A stretch of DNA of 64,000 nucleotides from Lujinxingiaceae bacterium (GTDB lineage: Bacteria; Myxococcota_A; Bradymonadia; Bradymonadales; Bradymonadaceae). The position numbers and the translations under genes are program-made. The notes under the pieces are model-generated. The model searched no databases. It was not told the DNA's origin and was given only the letters and a program-made list of their open reading frames with translations. Below are positions 1 through 8,953 of this stretch, piece after piece. The stretch's first letter is position 1; the number at the start of each line of letters is the position of its first letter. The stretch spans positions 62,001-126,000 of the forward strand of contig JACCWM010000106.1 of NCBI GenBank assembly GCA_013697635.1, given 5' to 3'.

Positions 1-258
1 GAGCAAACAAAGCGTGTACCGGGTGTTGCCGCCGGCTGTGTCGGTGTCGCTGATCGTGTCGGCGTCGAATGCGTCGGCCACGCCGGTATCGATCTTCTCC
101 CCAACATCATCAACGAGATCCGTTGTTGTGTGCGCATCGCGCGCGGCGTCAGCGCCGGTGTCATTGGTGCCTGGCGGGTTGATCGCGGCATCGTCGGAAC
201 AAGCGAAGGCTACCGTCATGAGAAAGACTAGACCAAGACGGCGCGCACCAAGGGACAT
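1..258 (-). CDS. Secreted Asp/Thr-rich (lipo)protein, N-terminal part only
   Basis: The gene runs off the left edge, so only 86 codons are visible. The ATG at 258 is followed by two Arg residues, a hydrophobic stretch (about residues 8-19) and Cys20 in the context AFAC, then a linker rich in Asp, Thr, Ala and Gly with several Asp-Thr pairs. This is the usual layout of a lipoprotein signal followed by a disordered surface linker, and it resembles the N-terminus of the 1385-5182 lipoprotein on the same strand. The lipobox is imperfect because the -3 residue is Ala. The functional domain lies outside the window, so no function can be given. Confidence 0.6.
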   Translation of the reverse strand, partial: MSLGARRLGLVFLMTVAFACSDDAAINPPGTNDTGADAARDAHTTTDLVDDVGEKIDTGVADAFDADTISDTDTAGGNTRYTLCLL

Positions 259-378
259 AAGAGGCTCTCGACTCAACGTTTTTATAAATTGTAAGAGGGT
301 AAGCGATTAAGCTTAAAGCAAGTCTGGCAGGTTTGTAGATCGAAGTCTAATCCATGCGTTGAGGCCAAGAACGCAAAA

Positions 379-409
379 GAGCTCGGGCCAATTAAGTAGG
401 CCCGAGCTC
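379..409 (-). terminator. Rho-independent terminator after the HEAT gene
   Basis: An 11-bp perfect inverted repeat (GAGCTCGGGCC / GGCCCGAGCTC) with a 9-nt loop lies 85 nt downstream of the minus-strand HEAT gene. Read on the minus strand it is followed by TTTT. It separates that gene from the next minus-strand gene at 258. Confidence 0.75.
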
Positions 410-493
410 ACCATTGCAGCTCAATCACATATCATCCAATCAATTCAACGTTCATAACACAGCAAGCGTCATAGCAGAAATTTTTACTGCAAT

Positions 494-1060
494 TTAGCGC
501 ACATAGCTGGTGATGCGCTGGTGGACGGCGTGGTCGCCTTCGGTCTGAGCGAGCACACTGAGCAGATCGAAGCCGGCCTGGCCACCGAAGCGGCCCAGAG
601 CAACAACAGTTGCCATGCGCACATCCGTGTTGCGATGCGAGGCCAGACCCTCGAGTGTTGCCACACCTTGCTCGCCGAAGGCCTCGGCGTAGGCGAGGAT
701 GATCGTGGGGTAGAGCGCGTGGGTGGCACGGTTTTTGGTGATCAAGTTCTCGAGCACTTCACGAACGCGCACGTCGTGGCCGTAGAGGGCAAGCGACTGA
801 ATGGCGCGGGCGCGCACGTTGGCCTGGATGCCATTGGCGGTGGTGATGCTCACCAGATCGCGCACCGGGTCGGCCGAGAGCTTGCGAAACTCGAGGCGGC
901 TGGCCACGTAGTTGTCGGACTGCAGAAACGAGGCGACCAGATCAAGGCTGTTGACGCGCTCGGCCTGGGTGGCCTCAGACGGCAGGTACTCGGCGAAAGC
1001 GGCCGTGTTGAAGAAGATCGTGGCGGCGAGGAGGATGAGAGCAAACTTGAGAGTCTTCAT
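494..1060 (-). CDS. Secreted HEAT-repeat-like protein
   Basis: This 188-residue protein starts with a clear Sec signal (Lys3, Lys5, hydrophobic core to about residue 20, cleavage probably after AFA). The mature part is alpha-helical with HEAT/PBS-lyase-like units: alternating hydrophobic helices with Ala-Arg pairs and the phrase VRMATVVALGRFGG near residues 147-160. It should be a periplasmic protein-binding scaffold; no catalytic motif is visible. GGAG lies 10 nt before the ATG. The gene stands alone on the minus strand with its own terminator at 379-409. Two longer HEAT proteins occur later in the window. The partner is unknown. Confidence 0.75.
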   Translation of the reverse strand: MKTLKFALILLAATIFFNTAAFAEYLPSEATQAERVNSLDLVASFLQSDNYVASRLEFRKLSADPVRDLVSITTANGIQANVRARAIQSLALYGHDVRVREVLENLITKNRATHALYPTIILAYAEAFGEQGVATLEGLASHRNTDVRMATVVALGRFGGQAGFDLLSVLAQTEGDHAVHQRITSYVR

Positions 1061-1324
1061 AATCTATAATCTCCGTAACTTCGAAAGTTTCTGTTTCTGG
1101 TTGATGCGACCAACTCAGCGACTTGTTGCTATTCAATGCTAGCGTCATGCCAACGTTGGCAGATGCCCCGAAATAGGCGGGTAGTTGGCGCAATCACTGC
1201 TCGATGCAAGGTTTGCATGCAATGAGCGGGAGCCCCCACGGGCCGAGATTCCATGATCTGAATGCCAGACTAGCCGATCTGGCTGCGGGGGTGGCTAGGG
1301 CAGTTGCCACCGGGCGACGCGCGC

Positions 1325-1357
1325 AAAAAAGCCCCGGCGCGAACGCCGGGGCTTTTA
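1325..1357 (-). terminator. Terminator after the amidohydrolase lipoprotein gene
   Basis: Inverted repeat GCCCCGGCG / CGCCGGGGC with a 4-nt loop, flanked by A6 on the plus-strand left side, which reads as a T6 tract on the minus strand. It lies 28 nt beyond the stop codon at 1385 and ends the 7291-1385 cluster. Confidence 0.9.
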
Positions 1358-1384
1358 ATTCAAATCACGCGCATGCGAGAGATG

Positions 1385-4300
1385 TCAGGGGCAGCCTGCC
1401 ACCGGTGGGATGCCGAAGTTGCTGGCGTCGTTGATCACGGCGGGCATGGGCCGAAAGAAGTAATCCGCCCTTACAAAGGGGGCCGTGCCCAAGTAGGGCG
1501 TGAAGTTGCAGCGACGAAGCGTCATGTCGGCCCAGGTCGAGGATGTGGGTTGCGCCGAGATCTGGCCAAAGGCGTCGATGATCGTGTCGCCGGCGTTGAA
1601 GGCGCCGGAATTGTCTTCGTCACGGTAGACGAAGAAGCGGTCGTCGCCATTGTGGTTCATGACGCTGGAGGTGACCTGGTCGCAGTTGGTGGCGATTCCG
1701 GGCACCGGATCGGTGGCGCTGGTGGCCGTGCTCTTGCACAGAGTCCAAACCTCACCGGGAGCGATCGTGCCGGCCGTCAATTTGACCTGCTGTGTGCAGG
1801 TCGTGTTCTGATTGGCGACCAAACACACACCGAACTGGTTTCGAGCGAGCGGGCTGGCGCCACAATTGTACAGCTCGAGCGCCTTGTTGTTGGTACCGCT
1901 GCCCTCGATGTATTCCGAGATGATCAGGCAGTCACCGACGGGCAGGTCGACAACAGTGATCTGCGCCGACTGAGAAGATCCGCCGATGCTCACCCTGACG
2001 GATTCCACACCGTCGTCGGCGCCTGCCACGACGTCAAATGTGGCGCTCATGGCGCCAGCGGCGACGACGACCGTTTCGTCGGCAGCGAGGAAGTTACCCG
2101 GCGACAAGGTGATGGTCACCTCCTGGCCGCCGGCCGGAGCGGGCAGATCGAGTGTAAGGGTCATCTCGAGCGAGGCATTGATCTGCAGCGATTCGGTGGC
2201 CGGTGCCAGGCTTACAATCGAGCGCGGCGAGGCCTCGCCATAGGTTCGAACATGGGCGGTGTGGACGTCCGTGCCCAGCGTAGCCGTCACCGAGAGGGTC
2301 GCGTCGGTTTCGGTGTGTGAGGTCAGTGTGATCGCGGCGCGCGACTGGCCGGCGGCGATGGTGACGGTTGCCGGCCCGGAGACCACGGCGGCGTCTTCAT
2401 AGGCCAGGTCGATGACGAGGTCGGTGTCGGCCGCACGGTTGAGCACGACCTCGAGACCTGGCGAAGGGATTGCCGTCTGGTTGTGGCCCAAAAAGGAGAG
2501 CGCAGGCTCGATGCCCGCCAGAGAGGGCGGCCCGGTGATGACGTCGTTCGGGCCGCGTGGCTCGAGCTTGCTCAGGCCGTTGGCCCAGCGCAGCACGCCG
2601 GTCAAGCGCACAAAGCTTGCGCCCAGCGCAGGTTGCGGCGAGATCGCATAGATGAAGTCGTTGACGCGCAGATTGCCGGTGACGACAAACTCGTTGAGGG
2701 GCGTGCTGGTATCGGCTGCGCCCGGCGCAGGGGTGGCGTTGGTTACGGTCACGTTGGAGACGGTCACGAGCGCGCCCTCCAGTGCCTGACGGCGTGCGCC
2801 GGTCGTGGAGATCACGGCAGGATCGACGGCGAGTGCCGGGGGAAGGGCGTTGCCGCTCGAGAGCACGTCAAAACCTGTGACCGTGGCGAGCTGGATCTGG
2901 TCGAAGAAGACGCTGGTCGTTCCAGTGATGCTGATGCGATCTCCACGAGCCGGCATGACGGCCGCGCCGCGCATGAAGACATAAAGAGCGCTGTTGTCGA
3001 CAGCGACATATCCTTCATCGTCGGGATGAACCTGCAAGAAGATGCCCTCGCCGGCGGCGACGGCGGTGACCAACGCGTTGGGCAGGCGAACGCGTTGGCC
3101 GGTGGCGACGGTGCCGGACTTGATACCGTAGATTGTGGCCTTGCAGGCCTTGTTGCCGGAGATGTCGTCCTCGGGGCAGGGGTGGCAGGCATCGCCGATG
3201 CCGTCGCCCGATGTGTCGTCCTGGCCCGGGTTGGGCACGTAGGGGCAATTGTCCGACAGGTTGGGGATACCATCGCCGTCCCAGTCGTTGGGGTCGAGGC
3301 CGGCGCAGGTGCCACCGGCATCGAACGGGCAGGGATCACAGGCGTCGCCGATGCCGTCGCCGTCGGTGTCGCGCTGGATTCCGCCATCGACCGGGCGAAT
3401 CGGGTTGAAGATGAACGGGCAGTTGTCGATCTCGTCGGGGATGCCGTCGCCGTCGCTGTCCGTCATGTTGCTCAGCCCCGTGTACTCATTGGGACGAAAC
3501 GGTATGCAGGACGGCTCTTTGTCCGGCTCGCCGCAAAAGAACAGCGCATACGCGTTTTGGTGAACGGCAGCACGAATCTGGGCCAGCGTCTTTCCCGCGT
3601 CGCGCTCGACGCACAGCCGACGCTGGCGCTGACAAACAGTGATCGTCTCGCAGCGATCGAGCTCTGCGGCCGGCACAAGGCCCTCGATGATGTTGGCGTC
3701 GCCGTACAGCGGAGCGCCGCCGCGCAGCACGAGGCTGACGTCGGCCGTCTCGGCATCGATCACGGCACGGTAGGGCTGGCGCGAAGTGCCGTCAAAAATC
3801 GTGATGTCGCCGACGTAGTCTTTGAGCAACAGCCCGATCTTGGTCTCGGCGCCCTGGGTGACCGCGGCGTTGTAGGTCGCCATCATCCACAACTCTTGGT
3901 CGGTAAAGGCAAAGTTGAAGTGATGCGTATTGAGATAATCGGCGCATTGAAGCTCGCGCAGCATATTCATCGAGCCGCTGGCCGACCAGTCGGTACCCAG
4001 GCCGATGGGCACACCAAGCTGCTTGAAGAGGGTGACCTTGGCCGTATTGCCGTAGAGATCGATGTTGCTGCGCGGCGACCAGACGAGCTTTGCGCCGTCG
4101 CGAGCGATCGAGGCGATGTCGGCGGCCGTCAGGCCGATGCCGTGGATGATCGAGGTATTCCGAACCACGAGGTCTGCGCCCGAAGCTCCGTCAAGGCAGA
4201 GGAACTCGTTTCGGGCCTCCGCGTCGATACCCTCGGCGACGTGGGGCAAGTAGATGCCCGAGGCGACGCGTGAGACGTTGTCGATGTTCGGGTAGCTGCA

Positions 4301-5182
4301 GCCACTCGAGCGCATAACGCCCGAAGAGTCGCCAAGCGGGAAGGTGCGGTAGTCGACGTCGATGCCGGTCAAGCCTTCGGTATGGTTGATGTGGTCGAGG
4401 TTTCGCAGCAGGCCGGCGGCGTTGTTGCTGCCGATCGAGCCGGTGACGCTGGTCGCGCCGCCAAAGAGCATGCGCAGCTCGCCGTAAAGGATGCCCTCGT
4501 GGGTGCTGTTGGCGCCCGGACTGACCTTGACCTCGTTGTGGCCGCGCGCGCCGGTGCGCCAGTCGTGACGGTGGTCGAAGCGCTCGTCGCCGTGGGGTTG
4601 GGGATGGCTGAGCGAGAAGGTGATGTGATCGTGGGGATTGATAAGCCCCGGCGAGATGACACCCTCGGCACAGGAGATGAGCGTCGCCGTTGAAGCGCCG
4701 ACTTCATCGGCGCAGTCACAGCCGACACAGAGGATGCGCTGGTTGCGCGCGGCGTCGTCAAGCAACACGGAACCATTTTCGAAAACGGTGGTGCCGGACA
4801 AAACCTTTCCGCGAATCAAAAGGTGGCCGCTGGTGCCCGGGGTGGCGTCGCACAGCCGACCGCTCGTCGGCGCGCTGATTGGCGTAGGGCATACGACTAT
4901 ATCGACGCCAGGCCCCGGATCGATATTGGTGTCGGTGTCGGTCCCGCCCGTGTCGGCAATCGCGTCCGGTCCAAGAACATCATCGGGATCGGTGTCGCTG
5001 GTGTGTGGTGTGTCGTCGGTGGAGGTGTCAGTCCACGTGTCGCTCAAGCTTGTGTCAGTGTCCGGAGCTGGGTCACGCTTTTTGGGCGGCTCGTCGGTAC
5101 AGCCTGCGGCAAGGGCTATCGCTAACAGTGAGACCAAAAAAAAGTGCCAAATTCGAGACGCATTTGGGCAAGAACCACGCAT
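1385..5182 (-). CDS. Large lipoprotein: amidohydrolase + thrombospondin-3 repeats + OB-like + beta-sandwich + lamin-tail domain
   Basis: This 1265-residue surface protein has a signal ending in LAAGC (Cys28) and an Asp/Thr-rich linker to about 90. An amidohydrolase domain of the TrzA/AtzA/MtaD type (about 110-510) shows the metal-binding His-Asp-His in NPHDH, later His residues in PHVAEG and IIHGIG, and Asp in GTDWSAS, so the metal site looks complete. Asp/Cys-rich thrombospondin type 3 calcium repeats follow ([14 protein letters not shown] and similar). Next come an OB-like domain, two beta-sandwich segments resembling Calx-beta, and a C-terminal lamin-tail domain ([18 protein letters not shown]). 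I chose the ATG at 5182 because GGAG lies 8 nt before it and the signal begins there; an in-frame ATG at 5236 would add an odd Cys-rich extension. It is the last gene of a cluster with the two genes upstream. Substrate unknown. Confidence 0.85.
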   Translation of the reverse strand: MRGSCPNASRIWHFFLVSLLAIALAAGCTDEPPKKRDPAPDTDTSLSDTWTDTSTDDTPHTSDTDPDDVLGPDAIADTGGTDTDTNIDPGPGVDIVVCPTPISAPTSGRLCDATPGTSGHLLIRGKVLSGTTVFENGSVLLDDAARNQRILCVGCDCADEVGASTATLISCAEGVISPGLINPHDHITFSLSHPQPHGDERFDHRHDWRTGARGHNEVKVSPGANSTHEGILYGELRMLFGGATSVTGSIGSNNAAGLLRNLDHINHTEGLTGIDVDYRTFPLGDSSGVMRSSGCSYPNIDNVSRVASGIYLPHVAEGIDAEARNEFLCLDGASGADLVVRNTSIIHGIGLTAADIASIARDGAKLVWSPRSNIDLYGNTAKVTLFKQLGVPIGLGTDWSASGSMNMLRELQCADYLNTHHFNFAFTDQELWMMATYNAAVTQGAETKIGLLLKDYVGDITIFDGTSRQPYRAVIDAETADVSLVLRGGAPLYGDANIIEGLVPAAELDRCETITVCQRQRRLCVERDAGKTLAQIRAAVHQNAYALFFCGEPDKEPSCIPFRPNEYTGLSNMTDSDGDGIPDEIDNCPFIFNPIRPVDGGIQRDTDGDGIGDACDPCPFDAGGTCAGLDPNDWDGDGIPNLSDNCPYVPNPGQDDTSGDGIGDACHPCPEDDISGNKACKATIYGIKSGTVATGQRVRLPNALVTAVAAGEGIFLQVHPDDEGYVAVDNSALYVFMRGAAVMPARGDRISITGTTSVFFDQIQLATVTGFDVLSSGNALPPALAVDPAVISTTGARRQALEGALVTVSNVTVTNATPAPGAADTSTPLNEFVVTGNLRVNDFIYAISPQPALGASFVRLTGVLRWANGLSKLEPRGPNDVITGPPSLAGIEPALSFLGHNQTAIPSPGLEVVLNRAADTDLVIDLAYEDAAVVSGPATVTIAAGQSRAAITLTSHTETDATLSVTATLGTDVHTAHVRTYGEASPRSIVSLAPATESLQINASLEMTLTLDLPAPAGGQEVTITLSPGNFLAADETVVVAAGAMSATFDVVAGADDGVESVRVSIGGSSQSAQITVVDLPVGDCLIISEYIEGSGTNNKALELYNCGASPLARNQFGVCLVANQNTTCTQQVKLTAGTIAPGEVWTLCKSTATSATDPVPGIATNCDQVTSSVMNHNGDDRFFVYRDEDNSGAFNAGDTIIDAFGQISAQPTSSTWADMTLRRCNFTPYLGTAPFVRADYFFRPMPAVINDASNFGIPPVAGCP

Positions 5183-5241
5183 AGCAAATTCTCCGCGACC
5201 GCAACCATTGAAACAGCAAAGCTTTAAGTGATGCACTATCG

Positions 5242-6396
5242 TCAGGTAACGACGAACTCCATCCTTACCTCATTTCCAACTAAAAGTATGTTACTGGATT
5301 GTGAACTTTGTTTCCTGCCCTGAGAATCAGAGGCTCGAATCGTAACGCTGTGGCTTCCGGCAGCGAGACCCTCGAAGACAATCGCCCAGGTGACCCATAC
5401 GTTGGGCAGGGGCCAGCTCTGATTGGCTTGCAAGGTATCGTTCATGGCCGTTTGCAGCGCCGGACTGAGGTCGACGCGAACGGCGCCGGGCTCGTCGCCA
5501 ATGAGCTCGGCGGCGACGAAGTCACCATCGTCGAGGGAGACCTCGACGCGATCGATGCGGTCGTCGCCGACCACGGCGATGCCCGATATCGTGACATCGG
5601 GGCCCGCAACCTCGGCGCGCGCGGTGCGCGGCGAGGTGATCGTCGAGCCCAGCGCTACGGTGCCCGGGTTGTCGATCAGGGCGTTGCCTGGAAAAAGTAC
5701 GGTCTCGTATTGGCCAAAGGCTGCGCCGTCACGGGTCAGATCAAGGCGATCGATCCATTTGACGTTCTTGTAGCCCCACATCTCCGGGATGATCAGGCGC
5801 GCCGGGCCACCGCGAAGCCTGGTCATCGGCTCGCCGTTGAGCTCGTAGGCGATGATCGCGGGCAGGGCCTCGGCCGCCGGCTCGAGCACCCGTGAGAGCG
5901 CCAGATTGCTCGTGAACCCGTCAGCCCCAAAGGTGCGAATCTTGACGCCGTCGGCCGGCAGGTCGAGCCCCTCGAACAAATCCGCGAGCGGAATGCCTTT
6001 GAAGATGCCGTTGGCCACCAGGGTCAGGAGCGGCGGGCCGACGTTGAGGCTGAAGACGCAGCGCATCGTCTTCCAATAACTGACGGCCTTGCCTTCGGAC
6101 TCGAGCGCCTTGAGCGCTGCGTGATCGAATTCGCCCAGCGTGTCATTGCCCTGGGTGATGCGAAGCCGCCAGCTTTCGGGCGTCAGCCTGGGCGAGGCCT
6201 CCTTGGAGAGGCCCTGGCCGCTTTGCCAGTACCAGATACCGTCGTCAGCCGGGGTCAGAAACGGTTCCGTGCCCGTCAGGCCTCCCTTTTGTTCGACCGA
6301 GACGAACTCGCAGCCGGACATGATGCGAATGCCCAAAAAGCCGACCGCGCCCAGGCCCAATTGGCGAAGAAACTCTCGTCGTGTTCGCTCGCTCAT
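5242..6396 (-). CDS. Tat-exported lipoprotein with sulfite-oxidase-fold molybdopterin domain
   Basis: The 384-residue protein begins with a twin-arginine motif (TRREFL, Arg6-Arg7), a hydrophobic stretch and Cys29 in MSGC, so it may be exported folded by Tat and lipidated. The body matches the oxidoreductase molybdopterin-binding domain: MRCV with Cys113 at the place of the molybdenum-ligating cysteine, and the later pattern [20 protein letters not shown], where the sulfite oxidase family contacts the pterin phosphate. The C-terminus (about 270-384) is a beta-sandwich like the dimerisation domain of that family. Its ATG is one nucleotide beyond the stop of the upstream beta-barrel gene, so translation is coupled. 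The substrate is not predictable; YedY-like reductases and sulfite dehydrogenases are both possible. Confidence 0.85.
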   Translation of the reverse strand: MSERTRREFLRQLGLGAVGFLGIRIMSGCEFVSVEQKGGLTGTEPFLTPADDGIWYWQSGQGLSKEASPRLTPESWRLRITQGNDTLGEFDHAALKALESEGKAVSYWKTMRCVFSLNVGPPLLTLVANGIFKGIPLADLFEGLDLPADGVKIRTFGADGFTSNLALSRVLEPAAEALPAIIAYELNGEPMTRLRGGPARLIIPEMWGYKNVKWIDRLDLTRDGAAFGQYETVLFPGNALIDNPGTVALGSTITSPRTARAEVAGPDVTISGIAVVGDDRIDRVEVSLDDGDFVAAELIGDEPGAVRVDLSPALQTAMNDTLQANQSWPLPNVWVTWAIVFEGLAAGSHSVTIRASDSQGRKQSSQSSNILLVGNEVRMEFVVT

Positions 6397-6397
6397 C

Positions 6398-7291
6398 TCA
6401 TTGTCCGAAGGTGATCGCCAGACCAAGGATCAGGTCGTGGCTCTTGACCGTGTTGACCCCGGCCACCGTGTACAAGTAATCGACGCTGACCTGGTAGCGC
6501 TCGCCGAAGCTGGCGATCACGCTCGGCCCGACTTTGGTGTAGCGCTGCGTCGTCGGCGAGAGGCTGAAGATATCGAGCGCCTGCGGGCTTCCAAGGCCGT
6601 AGACGCCGTTGACCACGCCGCGAAGCCAGATCCAGTCGGTCGGTCCGTACCCCACCTCGAGGCTGTAGGGAATCTCATCGGAGTAGTCGACCACGGTGCC
6701 AAGCGCCGTGGTGCGCTCGCCACGAAAGCGAAATCCGAGCTCGCCGGAAGTGTAGATCGGCAGCGGATAGAAGCTCTTGCCGACGAGCAGGCGAACGTCG
6801 TGCTCGTAGACCCCGTTGCCCAGTGTGGGCGTCATGCCTTCGAGATCGGGCGAGTAGCCCGTGGGCATCTTGGTGGCAAATGAGAGCGCCACGACGGCCG
6901 GCATATCCACGAATTGGTAGCGCATGCCAAGGGTCAGATCGCCCACGCCGGTTGTGCGCGCCGTCTGGAAGGTGCTGTCGAGCTCGAGGCGTTGAAAGGC
7001 GCCCGAGCCAAAGACGGTCAACCGCGGCATCAGCCCGAACTCGCCATAGAAATAAAGGCCCATCGCGCCAAATGAGCCTGGAATATCCTCGCTCAAGAGC
7101 GGAAACACCTCCCCGCGGTCCTTGTACTGGTCTTTTGCGGCCGAGAGGCCATAGGAGAGCTTTAAATAGGCCCCCTTGTCGGGCTGCGACCAGGCACCGC
7201 CCAAGGCTGCACTGGAGCTGAAAACGAGCGCGAGGCCAGCGGCCGCGGCCAAAAACGAGGCGAGGGCGCGTGGTCGGATTTTATCGATCAT
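6398..7291 (-). CDS. Outer-membrane beta-barrel protein
   Basis: This 297-residue protein has a Sec signal (residues 1-31, cleavage near ALGGA). The rest alternates short amphipathic strands with aromatic residues, in the style of transporter- or OmpA-like barrels, and ends in LAITFGQ, close to the usual hydrophobic C-terminal strand. GGAG lies 8 nt before the ATG at 7291; an in-frame upstream ATG at 7360 lacks a site. It heads a cluster with the molybdopterin oxidoreductase (1-nt gap) and the amidohydrolase lipoprotein, which suggests a pore or anchor serving secreted enzymes. No specific family is recognised. Confidence 0.75.
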   Translation of the reverse strand: MIDKIRPRALASFLAAAAGLALVFSSSAALGGAWSQPDKGAYLKLSYGLSAAKDQYKDRGEVFPLLSEDIPGSFGAMGLYFYGEFGLMPRLTVFGSGAFQRLELDSTFQTARTTGVGDLTLGMRYQFVDMPAVVALSFATKMPTGYSPDLEGMTPTLGNGVYEHDVRLLVGKSFYPLPIYTSGELGFRFRGERTTALGTVVDYSDEIPYSLEVGYGPTDWIWLRGVVNGVYGLGSPQALDIFSLSPTTQRYTKVGPSVIASFGERYQVSVDYLYTVAGVNTVKSHDLILGLAITFGQ

Positions 7292-7422
7292 AGGCAAATA
7301 CTCCGGGCGTACCTCGGTACTGAACAGCGCGCGCTCGGCGCGATGGTAACTTATAGGCAACGTCGAAAAGACACAACAGGGCCCCGGCGTGAAAGGCCAA
7401 CAAGGCGCCGTGCTATTCCCCG

Positions 7423-8352
7423 CTAGTATATGCCCAGGATGTCTGCAGCCTGGCGCGCGGCTACGGCGCCGGCGGCCACGGCGGTCGCGACGCTGCGAAG
7501 CGGGTTGGTCGTGATGTCGCCGATGGCAAGGATGTTGGGATGGCTCGTGTGCTGGCGCGCGTCGACGCAGACATAGCCGGCACTGAACGCGAGATCGGGG
7601 GTGATGCTTGGGAGAACAGGCTCGACGCCGACGCGCACGAACAAACAGGCGACGTCGAGGTCTCTGTGGCCGTTGGGCGTAGCGAGCTTGAGGCGACAGC
7701 CGGTGGTCAGGGAGACGATGCGCTCGATCGTCGTCGGGCGCGGATGCACGACGATATGGCGGTGGGCCAGGGCTTCGACGACGAAGGCCTTGCGGGCTTT
7801 GATCTGGTCGTTTCGAAGCAGCATGTGCACCGTGCAGCCGTGACGAGCCAGATGCAGGGCGTTTTCGAAGCCGGCGTCACCGCCGCCGACGACGGCGACC
7901 GCACGATTGGCAAAGCGAGGCGCGTCGGCCATGGCCGACTGGCTGACATGGGCTCCAAGGCCCTCGGCTTCACCCGGAACGCCGAGGAGGCGGTAGCGTG
8001 TTCCAGTGGCAAGGATCACCAGTCGGGCAACACGGGCCGGGCGGCCCGCGAGCTGGAGCTCACAGCCAAGATCACCGGCGACAATCGCCTGGACTTGGGC
8101 GGCCTCTGGCAAGGCGATCGATTTTCTCTTGAGGTGGGCGGCCAGGCCCTCGATCAAGGCGAGGCCATCGTCGTAGTGGGCCGGCGGATAGTTGGTGATC
8201 GGGTTGTGAACGCGGGCGAGCGTGCCGCCGAGCTTGCCGTCGCTGGACAGCCAGGCAAATGGCACGCGCAGCGCATCGAGCCAAATCGCAGCGCTGATGC
8301 CGGCGGCGCCGGCGCCGATAAGCGCGCAGTCGATGTCGGCCAAATGATTCAT
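7423..8352 (-). CDS. NAD(P)H-dependent flavoprotein reductase (thioredoxin-reductase-like, no CxxC)
   Basis: The 309-residue protein has two Rossmann motifs: GAGAAG near residue 12 for FAD and GGGDAGFENA near 153 for NAD(P)H, plus the late IGDIT motif that contacts FAD. This is the domain order of low-molecular-weight thioredoxin reductases and FNR2-type ferredoxin-NADP reductases. The redox-active CxxC expected in the second domain of thioredoxin reductase is absent, so it should pass electrons to another acceptor. The start is the ATG at 8352, which overlaps the folE stop (ATGA), so the genes are translationally coupled. The electron acceptor is unknown, and a link to pterin metabolism is only positional. 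Confidence 0.85.
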   Translation of the reverse strand: MNHLADIDCALIGAGAAGISAAIWLDALRVPFAWLSSDGKLGGTLARVHNPITNYPPAHYDDGLALIEGLAAHLKRKSIALPEAAQVQAIVAGDLGCELQLAGRPARVARLVILATGTRYRLLGVPGEAEGLGAHVSQSAMADAPRFANRAVAVVGGGDAGFENALHLARHGCTVHMLLRNDQIKARKAFVVEALAHRHIVVHPRPTTIERIVSLTTGCRLKLATPNGHRDLDVACLFVRVGVEPVLPSITPDLAFSAGYVCVDARQHTSHPNILAIGDITTNPLRSVATAVAAGAVAARQAADILGIY

Positions 8353-8924
8353 AGAGGCTGCTGCGCGCTCGAGAACTGAGCGATCAACTCCTGGCGAAGC
8401 TCGCCCTCGCACAGCGAGCCACGGGCGGCAAAGGAGACGAGCGTGCCACGCTTCTTGGCGCCGCGAAGCTCCATGCAAAGCTGGCGCGCGCGGCAGCGCA
8501 CGAGCAGCCCGCGCGGCTTGAGATGGCTCGCGAGGTAGTCGGCGATCTCGGCCACGAGACGCTCTTGAACCTGTGGGCGCGCGGCGAAATGGTCGATGAC
8601 GCGCCCGATGCTGCCAAAGCCCACCATCTGCTCGTCGGCGACATAGGCGACGTCGATCGTGCCAAAAAACGGCACGAGGTGGTGCACGCAAAGCGACGAG
8701 AAGGGTAGCCCGAGCAGCACGATGGGCCCACTGTGCGCCTCGTGGTTTGCCGAGGTCACGCCAAAGACGCTCAGCACAGGCGGTGCGGCGCTGATGCCGG
8801 CGCTCATCTCGGCCATCATCGTTGCAAAGCGCTGGGGTGTGCGCTCGAGTTCGGCGTCGATCTCGGGGGTCAGGCCAAGCGCGTCGAGAAAGGCTCGAAA
8901 ATGCCGGGTTGCTTCAGAGTTCAT
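8349..8924 (-). CDS. folE: GTP cyclohydrolase I family protein, His179-to-Gln variant
   Basis: In the family this enzyme opens the GTP imidazole ring and forms dihydroneopterin triphosphate for folate. The 191-residue protein aligns with E. coli FolE without gaps through the active site at an offset of 31: Cys79, His81 and His82 match Cys110, His112 and His113; ARPQVQERL is conserved; Cys150 matches the zinc ligand Cys181. The residue matching the catalytic His179 is Gln148 (codon CAG). The Glu next to the zinc Cys is Val80. Zinc binding should be retained, but full turnover is doubtful. The T-fold pattern and the ARPQVQERL block rule out QueF. It is followed by a coupled flavoprotein gene and preceded by ruvB (gap 29 nt). 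Confidence 0.88.
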   Translation of the reverse strand: MNSEATRHFRAFLDALGLTPEIDAELERTPQRFATMMAEMSAGISAAPPVLSVFGVTSANHEAHSGPIVLLGLPFSSLCVHHLVPFFGTIDVAYVADEQMVGFGSIGRVIDHFAARPQVQERLVAEIADYLASHLKPRGLLVRCRARQLCMELRGAKKRGTLVSFAARGSLCEGELRQELIAQFSSAQQPL

Positions 8925-8953
8925 GGTAAATCGCTCTTGATCAATGAATTGCG

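Noticed and set aside
14-310. Plus-strand frame of 98 codons at the left edge
   Set aside because: It lies opposite a lipoprotein start with signal peptide and Asp/Thr linker; it is a shadow frame with low-complexity Ala/Ser/Val content.
2483-4273. Long plus-strand frame of 596 codons opposite the amidohydrolase gene
   Set aside because: No motif, Val/Asp/Gly/Ala/Arg-rich, a typical shadow of GC-rich codon bias; the minus strand has clear domains.
8349-8924. QueF instead of FolE
   Set aside because: The zinc Cys/His set, ARPQVQERL and CMELRG blocks match FolE, and the QueF motif is missing.
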